Below, piece after piece: positions 8,630-19,388 of a stretch of DNA of 64,000 nt. Each line of letters begins with the position of its first letter. The stretch's first letter is position 1. Position numbers and translations under genes: made by a program. The stretch comes from Betaproteobacteria bacterium. Lineage in GTDB: Bacteria > Pseudomonadota > Gammaproteobacteria > Burkholderiales > Burkholderiaceae_C. The stretch spans positions 1 through 64,000 of the forward strand of contig VGHB01000011.1 in assembly GCA_016868355.1 (NCBI GenBank). Reading direction: 5' to 3'. The notes beneath the pieces are model-generated. The model was not told where the DNA came from, made no database searches, and saw nothing but the letters and a program-made list of their open reading frames with translations.

Positions 8630-8638
8630 TGTTATACT
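8630..8638 (+). promoter_or_regulatory. Extended -10 promoter of rplU
   Basis: TGTTATACT (TG at 8630-8631, TATACT at 8633-8638) is an extended -10. No strong -35 lies at the usual distance. A start near 8645 gives a leader of about 130 nt before rplU (8777). That leader holds no gene but may fold. A ribosomal-protein leader of this kind is often regulatory, which is not shown here. Confidence 0.55.
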
Positions 8639-8776
8639 TTAGAGTTCTTCGCGCTGCAAAGACTCGTGCAGAAGCGCTTGGTCTGAGCGGTAAAGAGAAA
8701 CGTCTTCTGGCACGCCTGCTCCGTTTCAACGGGCCTGCGAGCTGCCCAGAAGGAAGGATCAACGAAAGGATTTCCC

Positions 8777-9088
8777 ATGTACGCGGTCATAAAAACCGGT
8801 GGCAAGCAATATAAAGTCGCTGCTGGCGCGAAGCTCAAAGTAGAACAGATTGCTGCGGACGTTGGCCAGGAAATCGTGATCGACCAGGTTCTGGCCATCG
8901 GAAGTGGCGCCGAACTGAAGGTTGGTACGCCTGTGGTGGCAGGCGCAACCGTGAAAGCCACCGTCGTGGCCCACGGCAAGCACGACAAGGTGCGTATTTT
9001 CAAGATGCGCCGTCGCAAGCACTACAAGAAGTCGCAAGGCCACCGCCAGACTTTCACCGAGCTGGAGATCAGCTCCGTGAACGCCTGA
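8777..9088 (+). CDS. rplU: 50S ribosomal protein L21
   Basis: The product has 103 residues, full length for bL21, opening [17 protein letters not shown], with the C-terminal basic [19 protein letters not shown] typical of 23S rRNA binding. AAGGA lies shortly upstream. It is first in the rplU-rpmA pair, 38 nt ahead of rpmA, downstream of a TGTTATACT promoter. Confidence 0.98.
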   Translation: MYAVIKTGGKQYKVAAGAKLKVEQIAADVGQEIVIDQVLAIGSGAELKVGTPVVAGATVKATVVAHGKHDKVRIFKMRRRKHYKKSQGHRQTFTELEISSVNA

Positions 9089-9126
9089 GCCCTGAGCCCT
9101 TTCCAACCTTGCAGGAGTAAAGATTC

Positions 9127-9384
9127 ATGGCACAAAAAAAGGGCGGCGGCTCCACACGCAACGGCCGCGATTCCAAGCCAAAGATGCTGGGCGTCAAGGT
9201 TTTCGGCGGCCAGACCATCCCAGCCGGCTCGATCATCGTGCGCCAGCGCGGCACCCGGTTTCACGCTGGGCCCAACGTGGGCATGGGCAGGGACCACACC
9301 CTATTCGCCCTCGTGGACGGTACGGTGAGCTTCGCCACCAAGGGTGAACTTAACCGTCAAACGGTGGCCGTCACGCCCGCCTGA
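9127..9384 (+). CDS. rpmA: 50S ribosomal protein L27
   Basis: The product has 85 residues, the full bL27 length. The N-terminus [16 protein letters not shown] reaches the peptidyl transferase centre in known ribosomes. It does not carry the N-terminal extension that is cleaved in Firmicutes. AGGAG lies 8-9 nt upstream. It is co-transcribed with rplU, and a hairpin follows at 9409-9436. Confidence 0.98.
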   Translation: MAQKKGGGSTRNGRDSKPKMLGVKVFGGQTIPAGSIIVRQRGTRFHAGPNVGMGRDHTLFALVDGTVSFATKGELNRQTVAVTPA

Positions 9385-9396
9385 GGTCGGCGCTGA

Positions 9397-10551
<1,155 letters not shown>

Positions 10552-10648
10552 ACCACACAGGGCTGAATGCTCAGGCCTGTGGCCGCATACCACGCTCCGA
10601 TCTCCATGCCTGACCTCCACGCCTGATCTGCACCGACCGAGCCGGCAC

Positions 10649-11788
10649 ATGACTCAAGCCTCCACACTGAACCCAGCCGTGTTGTGCGATGCGCGCCGTA
10701 TTGTCATCAAGGTGGGGTCCAGCTTGGTCACCAACGAGGGCCGCGGCGTGGACGCACAGGCCATTGAGAACTGGTGCCGTCAAATGGCGGCGTTGGCGCA
10801 GCAAGGGCGTGAGGTGATCATGGTCTCCAGCGGCGCCATCGCAGAAGGCATGAAGCGCCTGGGCTGGGCCACGCGGCCCAAAGAACTGCATGAGCTGCAG
10901 GCGGCCGCAGCGGTGGGCCAGATGGGCTTGGCACAAATGTACGAGTCGCTGCTGCGCGAACAGGGCCTGCACAGCGCGCAGGTGCTGCTGACCCACGCTG
11001 ATCTGGCCGACCGTGAGCGCTACCTGAATGCGCGCTCCACCCTGCTGACCTTGTTATCGCTGCGGGTTGTGCCCGTGATCAACGAGAACGACACGGTGGT
11101 CAACGATGAAATCAAGTTCGGCGACAACGACACCCTGGCCGCTCTAGTGGCTAACTTGGTGGAAGCCGATGCTCTGGTCATCCTCACCGACCAGAGGGGG
11201 CTGTACAGCGCAGATCCGCGCAAGGACGCCGCAGCGCGTTTCATTGATGTCGCCGCTGCCGGTGATCCTGCTTTGGAGCAGATCGCCGGCGGCAGCGGAT
11301 CGGCCCTGGGAAAGGGCGGCATGATCACCAAGGTCTTGGCGGCCAAGCGGGCTGCGGGCAGTGGAGCTTCCACCGTCATAGCCTGGGGCCGCGAAACCGA
11401 TGTGTTGCTGCGCTTGGCTCAGGGCGAAGCCATCGGAACCGCATTGGTGGCCACCACGCCCAAGATGGCTGCACGCAAGCAGTGGATGGCCGACCAGTTG
11501 CAGCTGCGCGGCGCGGTCAGCGTGGACGAAGGCGCGGTCGCCAAGCTGCTGGCCGAAGGCAAGAGCCTGTTGCCCATCGGTGTGTTCGAAGTCGAGGGTG
11601 AGTTCCACCGCGGGGATGTGATCGCGGTGCGGCGTTCCGATGGCACGGTGGTGGCCCGCGGCTTGTCCAACTACTCCAGCGCAGAGGCGCGTCTCATTGT
11701 GCGCAAAGCCTCATCACAAATTGAAGCCGTGCTCGGCTATGTGTACGAGCCCGAACTCATCCACCGGACGAATCTGATTCTGGTGTGA
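10649..11788 (+). CDS. proB: Glutamate 5-kinase
   Basis: The product has 379 residues and performs the first step of proline synthesis: glutamate plus ATP to glutamyl 5-phosphate. The amino acid kinase domain is about 15-265 ([54 protein letters not shown]). The PUA domain is about 285-370. The 97-nt gap after obgE holds no gene. Its last 32 nt overlap the tail of rppH on the other strand. proA is not in the window. Confidence 0.96.
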   Translation: MTQASTLNPAVLCDARRIVIKVGSSLVTNEGRGVDAQAIENWCRQMAALAQQGREVIMVSSGAIAEGMKRLGWATRPKELHELQAAAAVGQMGLAQMYESLLREQGLHSAQVLLTHADLADRERYLNARSTLLTLLSLRVVPVINENDTVVNDEIKFGDNDTLAALVANLVEADALVILTDQRGLYSADPRKDAAARFIDVAAAGDPALEQIAGGSGSALGKGGMITKVLAAKRAAGSGASTVIAWGRETDVLLRLAQGEAIGTALVATTPKMAARKQWMADQLQLRGAVSVDEGAVAKLLAEGKSLLPIGVFEVEGEFHRGDVIAVRRSDGTVVARGLSNYSSAEARLIVRKASSQIEAVLGYVYEPELIHRTNLILV

Positions 11789-12368
11789 GCGCGGTATGGC
11801 TTGCTGGGTCATCGGGCGGCACATCGCTGGCTGTACCAGAAGCGCCGCCCCCCGGGGCGCGCAGGCCGCCGCGCAGGTAGCGGTTGTTGGCACGCGCCCT
11901 GGGCAGAAAGCGCGCCAACTCCGTCAGCGCCATTTGATAAACGCCACGCTTGAACTCGATCACCACGTCCAGCGGCACCCAATAGTCGTTCCAACGCCAG
12001 GCGTCGAACTCCGGGTGGTCGGTGGCGCGCAGGTTCATGTCGCTGTCGCGCCCCAGCAGTTTCAGCAGAAACCAAATTTGCTTTTGGCCACGATAGTGCC
12101 CACGCGATTCGCGCCGGATGTAGTGATCGGGCACTTCGTAGCGCAGCCAGTCGCGGGTACGCGCGATGATCCGCACATGGTCGGGGCGAAGACCCACCTC
12201 TTCGTGCAACTCGCGGAACATCGCCTGCTCGGGCGTTTCCCCGTGCTTGATGCCGCCTTGAGGGAACTGCCAGGAGTGCGTCTTCAGCCGCTTGCCCCAG
12301 AAAACCTGGTTGCGGTTGTTGAGCAGGATGATGCCGACGTTGGGTCTGAAACCCTCACGGTCGAGCAT
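11757..12368 (-). CDS. rppH: RNA pyrophosphohydrolase
   Basis: The product has 203 residues. It removes pyrophosphate from the 5' triphosphate of mRNA, which starts RNase E-dependent decay. The start is set at ATG 12368 ([17 protein letters not shown]) rather than an upstream TTG at 12374. The Nudix box is intact at residues 38-60 (GG, 5 residues later E, then REL.EEVGL). The core ends near 160. The last 40 residues are a Gly/Ser/Pro-rich tail, and its coding end overlaps proB by 32 nt in convergent orientation. Divergent from proS. Confidence 0.95.
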   Translation of the reverse strand: MLDREGFRPNVGIILLNNRNQVFWGKRLKTHSWQFPQGGIKHGETPEQAMFRELHEEVGLRPDHVRIIARTRDWLRYEVPDHYIRRESRGHYRGQKQIWFLLKLLGRDSDMNLRATDHPEFDAWRWNDYWVPLDVVIEFKRGVYQMALTELARFLPRARANNRYLRGGLRAPGGGASGTASDVPPDDPASHTALTPESDSSGG

Positions 12369-12460
12369 AATCAAACCCTAAATCTTGTGACTGATTTGAT
12401 TATTGCATCGGTCCTGTGCGTGCTGCCCATGCTCGCTAACCCTTGGGCCCACCCACGCTC

Positions 12461-14200
12461 ATGAAAGCAAGTCAATTCCTCATCAGCACCCTCCGGGAAG
12501 CGCCCGCCGACGCTGAAGTGATCAGCCACAAGCTGATGATGCGCGCGGGGCTGATCAAACGCCTGGGCGCTGGCATCTACAGCTACATGCCCATGGGCCT
12601 GCGGGTGATCCGCAAAGTCGAGGCCATCATCCGCGATGAGATGAACCGTGCCGGCGCCATCGAGCTCACGATGCCGGTGGTCCAGCCGGCTGAGCTCTGG
12701 CAAGAAACCGGCCGTTTCGACAAGATGGGCCCTGAGTTGCTGCGTTTTCAAGACCGGCACCAACGGGCTTTTGTCGTCCAGCCTACCAGCGAAGAAGTGG
12801 TGACCGACATCGCCCGCCAGGAGTTGCGAAGCTACAAGCAGTTGCCCAGGAACCTGTACCAAATTCAAACCAAGTTCCGCGATGAGCGTCGGCCGCGGTT
12901 TGGCATCATGCGCGGCCGAGAGTTCATCATGAAGGACGCCTATTCCTTCGACCGTGATGCGGCCTCAGCCGCGCGCAGTTACGACAACATGTTTGCGACC
13001 TACAAGCGCATCTTTGATCGCTTTGGCCTGCGGTACCGCGCGGTGGCTGCCGACACCGGCGCCATAGGGGGCGACCTGTCACACGAGTTTCAGGTGATTG
13101 CCGACACTGGCGAAGACGCCATCGTCTACTGCCCCAGCAGCGACTTCGCCGCCAATATCGAGCTGGCTGAAGCGGTGGCCCTGCTGCCCGGCCGTGCTCC
13201 TGCGACAAAGCCGTTGGCCAAAACCCCGACCCCGGGCAAGAGCACCTGCGCGGATGTGGCGCAACTGCTGATCGTGCCACTGCAGCAAACGGTCAAGAGC
13301 CTGATTCTGGCCACCGATGAGGTGGGCGAGGAGGGCGTGGTCAAGAAGAGCACGGTGTGGCTCCTCTTGGTGCGCGGCGACCACGACCTCAATGAGGTCA
13401 AGGTCGGTAAGCTCGAAGGGCTTAAGGGTGGTTTCCGCTTTGCCACCGTCACCGAGATTGAAGACCACTTCGGCTGCAAGCCGGGCTATTTGGGCCCCTT
13501 GAAGCTGAAGAAACCGGTCAAGGTGATCGCCGATCGGACCGTTGCGCAGATGGCCGACTTCGTCTGTGGCGCCAACGAAGCCGACTTCCACTACACCGGG
13601 GTGAACTGGGGCCGTGACCTGCCCGAGCCCGATGGTGTGGCCGATATTCGCAATGTGGTGGAGGGCGACCCTTCACCGGACGGAAAAGGCGTTCTGGCCA
13701 TCCAGCGCGGCATCGAGGTGGGCCATGTCTTCTACCTGGGCACCAAGTACAGCAAGGCGATGAACGCGACCTTCCTGGACGAAACCGGCAAGCCGCAGCC
13801 CTTTGAGATGGGCTGCTACGGCATCGGCGTCACCCGCATCCTGGGCGCAGCCATCGAGCAGGGCCACGACGAGCGCGGCATCATCTGGCCAGCCTCCATC
13901 GCCCCCTTTCAAGTGGTCATCTGCCCCATCGGCATGGACCGCAGCCCCGAGGTGAAGGCCGCGGCCGAGTCCCTCTACGAGCAACTCGCAGCGCATGACG
14001 TGGACGTATTGCTCGACGACCGCGGTGAACGCCCAGGCGCCATGTTCGCCGACTGGGAACTCATCGGCATCCCGCTGCGGGTGGTTTTATCTGACCGAGG
14101 CCTGAAAGCCGGTACCGTCGAAATCCAAGGCCGCCGCGACGTCGCCGCCCAATTAGCGCCCGTCGGCGACATCCTCGCCGAGGTGCTGCGCCGCCGCTGA
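12461..14200 (+). CDS. proS: Prolyl-tRNA synthetase (bacterial, with editing insertion)
   Basis: The product has 579 residues, usual for the ProS1 type. ATG 12461 ([15 protein letters not shown]) is preferred over an in-frame TTG at 12443. Class II motifs: motif 2 [21 protein letters not shown], motif 3 [11 protein letters not shown]. An INS editing domain (about 235-385) that clears Ala-tRNA(Pro) lies between them. The anticodon-binding domain is the last 110 residues. The lytic transglycosylase gene starts 3 nt downstream. Confidence 0.97.
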   Translation: MKASQFLISTLREAPADAEVISHKLMMRAGLIKRLGAGIYSYMPMGLRVIRKVEAIIRDEMNRAGAIELTMPVVQPAELWQETGRFDKMGPELLRFQDRHQRAFVVQPTSEEVVTDIARQELRSYKQLPRNLYQIQTKFRDERRPRFGIMRGREFIMKDAYSFDRDAASAARSYDNMFATYKRIFDRFGLRYRAVAADTGAIGGDLSHEFQVIADTGEDAIVYCPSSDFAANIELAEAVALLPGRAPATKPLAKTPTPGKSTCADVAQLLIVPLQQTVKSLILATDEVGEEGVVKKSTVWLLLVRGDHDLNEVKVGKLEGLKGGFRFATVTEIEDHFGCKPGYLGPLKLKKPVKVIADRTVAQMADFVCGANEADFHYTGVNWGRDLPEPDGVADIRNVVEGDPSPDGKGVLAIQRGIEVGHVFYLGTKYSKAMNATFLDETGKPQPFEMGCYGIGVTRILGAAIEQGHDERGIIWPASIAPFQVVICPIGMDRSPEVKAAAESLYEQLAAHDVDVLLDDRGERPGAMFADWELIGIPLRVVLSDRGLKAGTVEIQGRRDVAAQLAPVGDILAEVLRRR

Positions 14201-14203
14201 AAA

Positions 14204-14977
14204 ATGAGGTCGCCGTCATTTTTTTGGCGAGCCGTTTGTGTTCGGCTCAAAAGTGACTTCGGGCGCTTGCTACTTGGTACTGGCAATGTGCTCGCCCCGC
14301 GCGGCCGCCCCAGTGCCTGCATCGGACCCCGCCGATGCGGCCTCCAGCCGAGCAGGCGCCGGGCGCTGATTCGTGGGCTCTGCCTGGCCGGGTGCTTGGC
14401 TGCGGGTGCTGCACCCGGGGTGGCACGGGCTGGCGCACAGCGCGAAGAAGATCTCAGCGATTCGGTGCGCACGGCCCTGAGTGCAGCGGTGGCCGAACAG
14501 GCGCCACCGGGCCCTGTGGATTTCGCAGACAGCAGCGCTCGCATCGCGCATCTGCGCTGGCGTGCGGCCTGTGGGGCGAAGCTGCAGCCCCGCATGGCTG
14601 AGGCCGATAAACGAGACGAGTTCCTGCAAACCCTGTGGTACGAAGCCAAGCGAGCTGGCCTGGAGCCCGCGCTGGTGCTGGGCCTGATTGAAGTTGAAAG
14701 TGACTTCCGAAAGTACGCGGTGAGCGCCGCGGGCGCGCGCGGATACATGCAGGTCATGCCCTTTTGGGCGCGCACCATCGGGAACGGTGACCCAGTGCAT
14801 TTGTTTCACCTACAAACCAACCTGCGCTTCGGGTGCGTGATTCTTCGCCACTATCTGAACCTAGAACAGGGCGACCTGTTCATGGCCCTGGGGCGCTACA
14901 ACGGCAGCCGCGGCCAAGCGGCCTACCCACAGGCGGTGCTGGCGGCGCGCCAGCGGTGGGCAGTGGAGCCGGCCTAG
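14204..14977 (+). CDS. Lytic transglycosylase, SLT domain
   Basis: The product has up to 257 residues and cleaves peptidoglycan glycan strands in the periplasm. The SLT domain is at about 145-245: ALVLGLIEVESDFRKYAVS carries the catalytic Glu, followed by GARGYMQVMPFW and ALGRYNGS. A signal sequence (RRRALIRGLCLAGCLAAGAAPGVARA) lies unusually far in, near residues 52-77. The true start may therefore be downstream, for example GTG 14288. The Arg-rich run before it might also be a Tat-like signal. It follows proS by 3 nt and is likely co-transcribed. Confidence 0.88.
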   Translation: MRSPSFFWRAVCVRLKSDFGRLLLGTGNVLAPRGRPSACIGPRRCGLQPSRRRALIRGLCLAGCLAAGAAPGVARAGAQREEDLSDSVRTALSAAVAEQAPPGPVDFADSSARIAHLRWRAACGAKLQPRMAEADKRDEFLQTLWYEAKRAGLEPALVLGLIEVESDFRKYAVSAAGARGYMQVMPFWARTIGNGDPVHLFHLQTNLRFGCVILRHYLNLEQGDLFMALGRYNGSRGQAAYPQAVLAARQRWAVEPA

Positions 14978-14990
14978 GCTTTGCGCGGAT

Positions 14991-15563
14991 TCAAAGCCCG
15001 GTCCAGGCCTGGGGCTGGGCCTGGCCGATACCCAGGACCGACAAGACCCGCTCGACCCCATCGTCGATGATCTGCTGAACCGTGCTGGGCCGGTGGTAGA
15101 ACGCGGGCAGCGGTGGGAAGATGATGCCGCCCATCTCGGTGACCGCGGTCATGTTGCGCAGGTGAGCCAGGTTGAAGGGCGTCTCGCGCACCATGAGCAC
15201 CAAGCGCCGCCGTTCTTTGAGTGAGACGTCGGCGGCTCGGGTGAGCAGGTTGTCGCTCAGCCCATGGGCCACCGCGGCCAGGGTCTTCATAGAACAGGGA
15301 GCCACCACCATGGCGTCGACGGGGAACGATCCGCTGGCGATGCTGGCGCCCACCTCGGCAGGGCTGTGGGCCTCATGGGCCAGGGCCTCCAGGGCTTGGC
15401 GGTCAATCCCCAGTTCGTGGTGCGCGTTGAGGATGCCCGCCGAGGTGGCCACCAGGTGGGTGTGAACCCCCAGCTCGCGGGCGCGCTTGAGCAGGCATAC
15501 CCCGTAGGCCGCGCCACTGGCGCCGGTGATGCCCACAATCAGGCGGGTGGTGGGGCGGGACAT
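14991..15563 (-). CDS. ubiX: Flavin prenyltransferase UbiX
   Basis: The product has 190 residues. It joins a dimethylallyl group to FMN, making the prenyl-FMN cofactor of UbiD decarboxylases in ubiquinone synthesis. The N-terminus is RLIVGITGASGAAYG (FMN binding), then VVAPCSMKTLAAVAHGLSDNL and LMVRETPFNLAHLRNMTAV. The start at 15563 (MSRPTT) matches the family. The much longer open frame running to 16100 reads out-of-frame through grxD and is not real there. It converges with the transglycosylase gene. Confidence 0.95.
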   Translation of the reverse strand: MSRPTTRLIVGITGASGAAYGVCLLKRARELGVHTHLVATSAGILNAHHELGIDRQALEALAHEAHSPAEVGASIASGSFPVDAMVVAPCSMKTLAAVAHGLSDNLLTRAADVSLKERRRLVLMVRETPFNLAHLRNMTAVTEMGGIIFPPLPAFYHRPSTVQQIIDDGVERVLSVLGIGQAQPQAWTGL

Positions 15564-15622
15564 GGGGTGAGCGGGATACAGGGCAAACGGGAGCCAGCGC
15601 GGTACCGAAGCCCCGCCGCCGG

Positions 15623-15940
15623 TCAGTTTGCCTGGCCCAGGACCTGCTGCAGCTCGCCGCTTTCGTACATCTCCATCATGATGTCCGAGCCACCGACGAA
15701 CTCGCCATTGATGTAGAGCTGTGGAATCGTGGGCCAGTTGGCGTATTCCTTGATGCCCTGGCGGATGCCCTCGTCTTCCAGCACATTCACCGTGGCCAGG
15801 TCTTGTACGCCGCAGGCCTTGAGCACCTGCACTGCGCGGCCCGAGAAGCCGCACATGGGAAACTGCGCGCTGCCCTTCATGAACAGCACCACACGGTGGC
15901 CTTTGACGATCTGGTCGATGCGTTGGTGGATTTCGCTCAT
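15623..15940 (-). CDS. grxD: Monothiol glutaredoxin, Grx4 type
   Basis: The product has 105 residues. The monothiol active site CGFS is in KGSAQFPMCGFSGRAVQ. TIPQLYINGEFVGGSDI is the glutathione-binding region. Proteins of this class carry 2Fe-2S clusters and serve in Fe-S trafficking and iron sensing. The start at 15940 (MSEIHQRIDQIV) is standard. It lies between prmC and ubiX on the same strand, an order often seen in Burkholderiales. Confidence 0.96.
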   Translation of the reverse strand: MSEIHQRIDQIVKGHRVVLFMKGSAQFPMCGFSGRAVQVLKACGVQDLATVNVLEDEGIRQGIKEYANWPTIPQLYINGEFVGGSDIMMEMYESGELQQVLGQAN

Positions 15941-15978
15941 GGTGCTGGGGTCCCGTTGGACATGACGATTTGCACAGA

Positions 15979-16881
15979 TTATCGGCGAAGGCGCCCGCCC
16001 GTACAGCGGGTGTGGCCTGCCAGGTCGGATCGATGGCCAATTTCCACGAAGCCAGCAGCGGCCAGGGCCTGGGCCACCGCCACAGCCTGGTCGTGGCCAT
16101 GTTCTAACAACAGCCATGCCCCCGGTGCCAGGTGCAAGGGGGCACCCTTGATGATGGTGCGCAGGTCGGCCAAACCGTCTTGGGCGGCCACCAGGGCGAC
16201 GAACGGCTCGTGCACCAGGCTGGCCAAGTGCGAGTCGCCTTCTCGGATGTAGGGCGGATTGGCCACAGCCAGGTCGAAGCGCAGCCCGCTCACCGCGCCC
16301 CACCAGTGTCCGGTATGCAGCGTCAGGGGCAAGCCCAGGGCCTTGGCATTGGCTTGCGCCACCGAAAGCGCCGCCACGCTTACGTCGCTGGCGTGTACCT
16401 GGGCATGGGGATACGCGGCTTTGAGGGCCAGAGCGATCGCGCCGCTGCCCGTACCCAGGTCCAGCACCCGCGTCGGCTCCCGGGCGGCTGCGGGCCCTGA
16501 GCCCAATTGTCTGGTGCTGCCGGCGCTGCCCACGTGGTCCGCGCCGCCTTGTGACCAGATTTCAAGCGCCCAGTCCACCAGCGTCTCGGTGTCGGGCCGG
16601 GGGTCCAAGACATCGGGTGTCACCTTGAGCATCAAGCCGTGAAACTCGCGCCGGCCCAGACAGTAGGCCAGGGGTAGACCCTGGGCCCGCTGCTGCAGCC
16701 AGCTCTGAAAGACGGAGTATTCTTTCGGTGTAAGCGCATACTCACTGTGCGACAGCACCCAGGTGCGGGTTTGCTTCAAGGCCTCAGCCAACAGCAGCGT
16801 GGCATCCAGCCGTGCCACACCCAGCGCCTGCGCCTGCTGCAGGCACGCCTGCACCGTCAGGGTTGCATCAGGCCAGGCCAC
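15979..16881 (-). CDS. prmC: Release factor glutamine methyltransferase
   Basis: The product has 300 residues. It N5-methylates the Gln of the GGQ motif in RF1 and RF2. The N-terminal helical domain is followed by the SAM fold ([16 protein letters not shown]) and the catalytic NPPY (VANPPYI). A roughly 20-residue insertion sits just before the SAM motif ([19 protein letters not shown]). The start is GTG 16881, overlapping the prfA end by 14 nt. The ATG that overlaps the prfA TGA is in another frame. The enzyme is encoded next to its substrate, RF1. Confidence 0.95.
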   Translation of the reverse strand: MAWPDATLTVQACLQQAQALGVARLDATLLLAEALKQTRTWVLSHSEYALTPKEYSVFQSWLQQRAQGLPLAYCLGRREFHGLMLKVTPDVLDPRPDTETLVDWALEIWSQGGADHVGSAGSTRQLGSGPAAAREPTRVLDLGTGSGAIALALKAAYPHAQVHASDVSVAALSVAQANAKALGLPLTLHTGHWWGAVSGLRFDLAVANPPYIREGDSHLASLVHEPFVALVAAQDGLADLRTIIKGAPLHLAPGAWLLLEHGHDQAVAVAQALAAAGFVEIGHRSDLAGHTRCTGGRLRR

Positions 16882-17974
16882 GGCCAGTTTCCAGGGCCTG
16901 CAGTTCCTCGGCCACCTGCGCGGCGCGCAGGGCCGCGACCAGGTCGCCCAAATCGCCGTCCATCACCGCGCCCAATTTGTACAGGGTCAGGTTGATGCGG
17001 TGGTCGGTCACCCGGCCTTGCGGAAAGTTGTAGGTGCGGATGCGGTCGCTGCGGTCACCGCTGCCCACAAGGCTCTTGCGCGTGGCGGCTTCGCGCGCCG
17101 CGCGCTCGGCGCGCTCACGGTCGCGGAGTCGGGCCGCCAAGACCTGCATGGCGCGCGCCTTGTTACGGTGTTGAGAACGGTCGTCTTGGCATTCGGCTAC
17201 GAGGCCAGTGGGAAGGTGGGTAATGCGCACCGCCGAATCGGTCTTGTTGATGTGCTGCCCACCTGCGCCGCTGGCCCGAAAGGTGTCGATGCGCAGATCG
17301 GCTGGGCTGAGTTGCACCTCTTGTGCTTCATCCGGCTCAGCCATCACCGCAACCGTGCAGGCACTGGTGTGGATGCGGCCTTGGCTTTCGGTGGCGGGCA
17401 CCCGCTGCACCCGGTGGCCACCGCTTTCGAACTTCAGCCGCCCATAGGCGCCATCACCCTCGACCCGCAGCACCACCTCCTTGTAGCCGCCCAGGTCGCT
17501 CTGGCTGGCACTCAGGATCTCGGCACGAAAGCCGTTTCGCTCGCCGTCGCGCAGGTACATGCGCAGAAGGTCGCCGGCGAACAAGGCCGATTCATCGCCA
17601 CCCGTGCCCGCGCGGATTTCCACGTAGCAGGAACGCGTATCGTCGGGGTCCTTGGGCAGCAGTGCCGCCTGCAGCTCGGTGGACAGCACCAGCAACTCGG
17701 CCTGAGCCTGCTCGGCTTCTTCACGAGCCATATCGGCCATGTCGGCTTGCGCTGTGCCTTCACCCGACAGCAACTCTTGCGCCGCGGCAAGGTCTGACTC
17801 CCGCTGCCGAAAGCGCGCCCAGCGGCTGAGCACCGCCTGCACCTCGGCCTGTTCCTTGAGCAGGCTGTAGTAGCGTTTGTTGTCTGCCGTCACCGCGGGG
17901 TCAGACAACACCGATTCGAGTTCAGCACCCCGCAGGGCCAAGCGCTCGAACTGCTCTCGCAGCACCGCCTTCAT
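16868..17974 (-). CDS. prfA: Peptide chain release factor 1
   Basis: The product has 368 residues. It recognises UAA and UAG; the PxT-type selectivity tripeptide appears as PAT in [16 protein letters not shown]. The GGQ loop is [14 protein letters not shown] (near 240). [19 protein letters not shown] is the RF1/RF2 family signature. ATG 17974 overlaps the hemA stop by ATGA, giving the classic hemA-prfA-prmC operon. Confidence 0.97.
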   Translation of the reverse strand: MKAVLREQFERLALRGAELESVLSDPAVTADNKRYYSLLKEQAEVQAVLSRWARFRQRESDLAAAQELLSGEGTAQADMADMAREEAEQAQAELLVLSTELQAALLPKDPDDTRSCYVEIRAGTGGDESALFAGDLLRMYLRDGERNGFRAEILSASQSDLGGYKEVVLRVEGDGAYGRLKFESGGHRVQRVPATESQGRIHTSACTVAVMAEPDEAQEVQLSPADLRIDTFRASGAGGQHINKTDSAVRITHLPTGLVAECQDDRSQHRNKARAMQVLAARLRDRERAERAAREAATRKSLVGSGDRSDRIRTYNFPQGRVTDHRINLTLYKLGAVMDGDLGDLVAALRAAQVAEELQALETGRGLA

Positions 17975-19254
17975 GCGGCGGGGTCGCTGCCGCGCAAAAA
18001 CAGGCGCGACAGCGTCTGGGCCAGGGCCTCGCGTTGCTCGCCATCGCTGGCGTGCAGCTCGGCGTAGGCTCCATGCAGCATCTTCTGTGCCAGTGCCTGG
18101 CTCAGGCCTTCCATCACCAACAACGGGTCTTCCCCCTTGGCCAAGCGGCGGCGGGCACGCGCCAACTCCGCTTCCCGCCAGGCCTCAGCCCGGCGGTTCA
18201 GAGCCTGGATCAGGGGCACGGCTGCGCGTTGGTCCAGCCAGTGCGCAAAGCTTTGTACCCCAGCGTCGATGATGACTTCAGCCTGCTCCACTGCGGCTTG
18301 GCGTTTTTCGCTGGCCACCTGCACGATGGCCGACAGATCGTCGACGGTGTAGAGGTACACATCGCCGAGCTGGGCCACCTCGGGCTCAATGTCGCGTGGC
18401 ACGGCCAGGTCCACCATGAACAGCGGCTTGTGGCGCCGGGCCTTGAGTGCACGCTCCACCGCTCCCAAGCCAATCAGGGGTAGGCTGCTGGCGGTGCACG
18501 ACACCACCACATCGAATTCATGAAGCCGCGTGGCCAGGTCGCTCAAACGCAGGGCCTGGGCATTGAAGCGCGCTGCCAGTTTCTCGCCCCGCTCCAGGGT
18601 ACGGTTGGCCACTGCCATGAGGCGGGGCTCGCGTGCAGCAAAGTGGGCGGCCACGAGTTCGATCATTTCGCCGGCGCCCACCAGAAGCACCTGCACCTCG
18701 CGCAAATCTTCGAAGAGCTGGGCCGCCAGGCGAACCGAGGCTGCAGCCATGCTGATCGAATGCGAGCCCACCTCGGTGGAACTGCGCACTTCTTTGGCCA
18801 CGGCAAAGGAGCGCTGGAACAGTTGGTGCAGCGTGGTGCCCAAGGTGCCGGCGGCGTCGGCTTCACGCATCGCCTCCTTCATTTGGCCCAAGATTTGAGG
18901 TTCACCCAGGACCATGGAGTCCAGGCCCGAAGCCACGCGGAAGGCATGTCGGGCGGCATCACGCTCTTCGCGCAAATAGGTGTGGATGCGCAGCGTGCTG
19001 TCGCTGATACCGCCCTGGGCCGCCAGCCAGCTCATGGCCGGCGCGGCGATCTCATTCACCGCCGCAGCATCGGCGGCCACATACAGCTCGGTGCGGTTAC
19101 AGGTGGACAAAATCGCGGCTTCGGGTGCAGCGCGCTGAAGCCGATGGCGGAAGTCCTGCAACACCATCGACAGCTGATCGGGCGCAAAGGCCAGGCGCCC
19201 GCGCAGGTCCAGCGGGGCGGTCTGGTGGTTGAGCCCGAGGGCAAGGACAGCCAT
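17971..19254 (-). CDS. hemA: Glutamyl-tRNA reductase
   Basis: The product has 427 residues. It reduces Glu-tRNA(Glu) to glutamate 1-semialdehyde, the first committed step of C5 haem synthesis. The catalytic Cys is residue 52 in STCNRTE. GSRVPSEV-like elements are replaced by [20 protein letters not shown], the expected conserved block. The NADPH fold begins [13 protein letters not shown]. The dimerisation domain is C-terminal. It heads hemA-prfA-prmC. A TATAAT box only 9 nt before ATG suggests an almost leaderless message. Confidence 0.96.
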   Translation of the reverse strand: MAVLALGLNHQTAPLDLRGRLAFAPDQLSMVLQDFRHRLQRAAPEAAILSTCNRTELYVAADAAAVNEIAAPAMSWLAAQGGISDSTLRIHTYLREERDAARHAFRVASGLDSMVLGEPQILGQMKEAMREADAAGTLGTTLHQLFQRSFAVAKEVRSSTEVGSHSISMAAASVRLAAQLFEDLREVQVLLVGAGEMIELVAAHFAAREPRLMAVANRTLERGEKLAARFNAQALRLSDLATRLHEFDVVVSCTASSLPLIGLGAVERALKARRHKPLFMVDLAVPRDIEPEVAQLGDVYLYTVDDLSAIVQVASEKRQAAVEQAEVIIDAGVQSFAHWLDQRAAVPLIQALNRRAEAWREAELARARRRLAKGEDPLLVMEGLSQALAQKMLHGAYAELHASDGEQREALAQTLSRLFLRGSDPAA

Positions 19255-19263
19255 GACTCAGAA

Positions 19264-19269
19264 ATTATA
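19264..19269 (-). promoter_or_regulatory. -10 box directly upstream of hemA
   Basis: On minus, a perfect TATAAT occupies 19269-19264 and is followed by 9 nt and the hemA ATG (19254). Transcription would start at about 19257-19255, leaving 1-3 nt of leader. No purine-rich ribosome site lies between box and ATG. The -35 region is weak. Confidence 0.5.
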
Positions 19270-19388
19270 AAATTGGAGGGTGATGACCCTTTGGGGTGCT
19301 GCGTGGCACCTGCTCAACGCTTAGGCCGCGCCAGTTTGGGTGGCGCTGTTGTCGTTGACTGTCAGGTTTCTGTGGCGCCGCTGCCCAC

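Noticed and set aside
15564-16100. Upstream extension of ubiX to 16100
   Set aside because: It reads out of frame through grxD, and the family start is at 15563.
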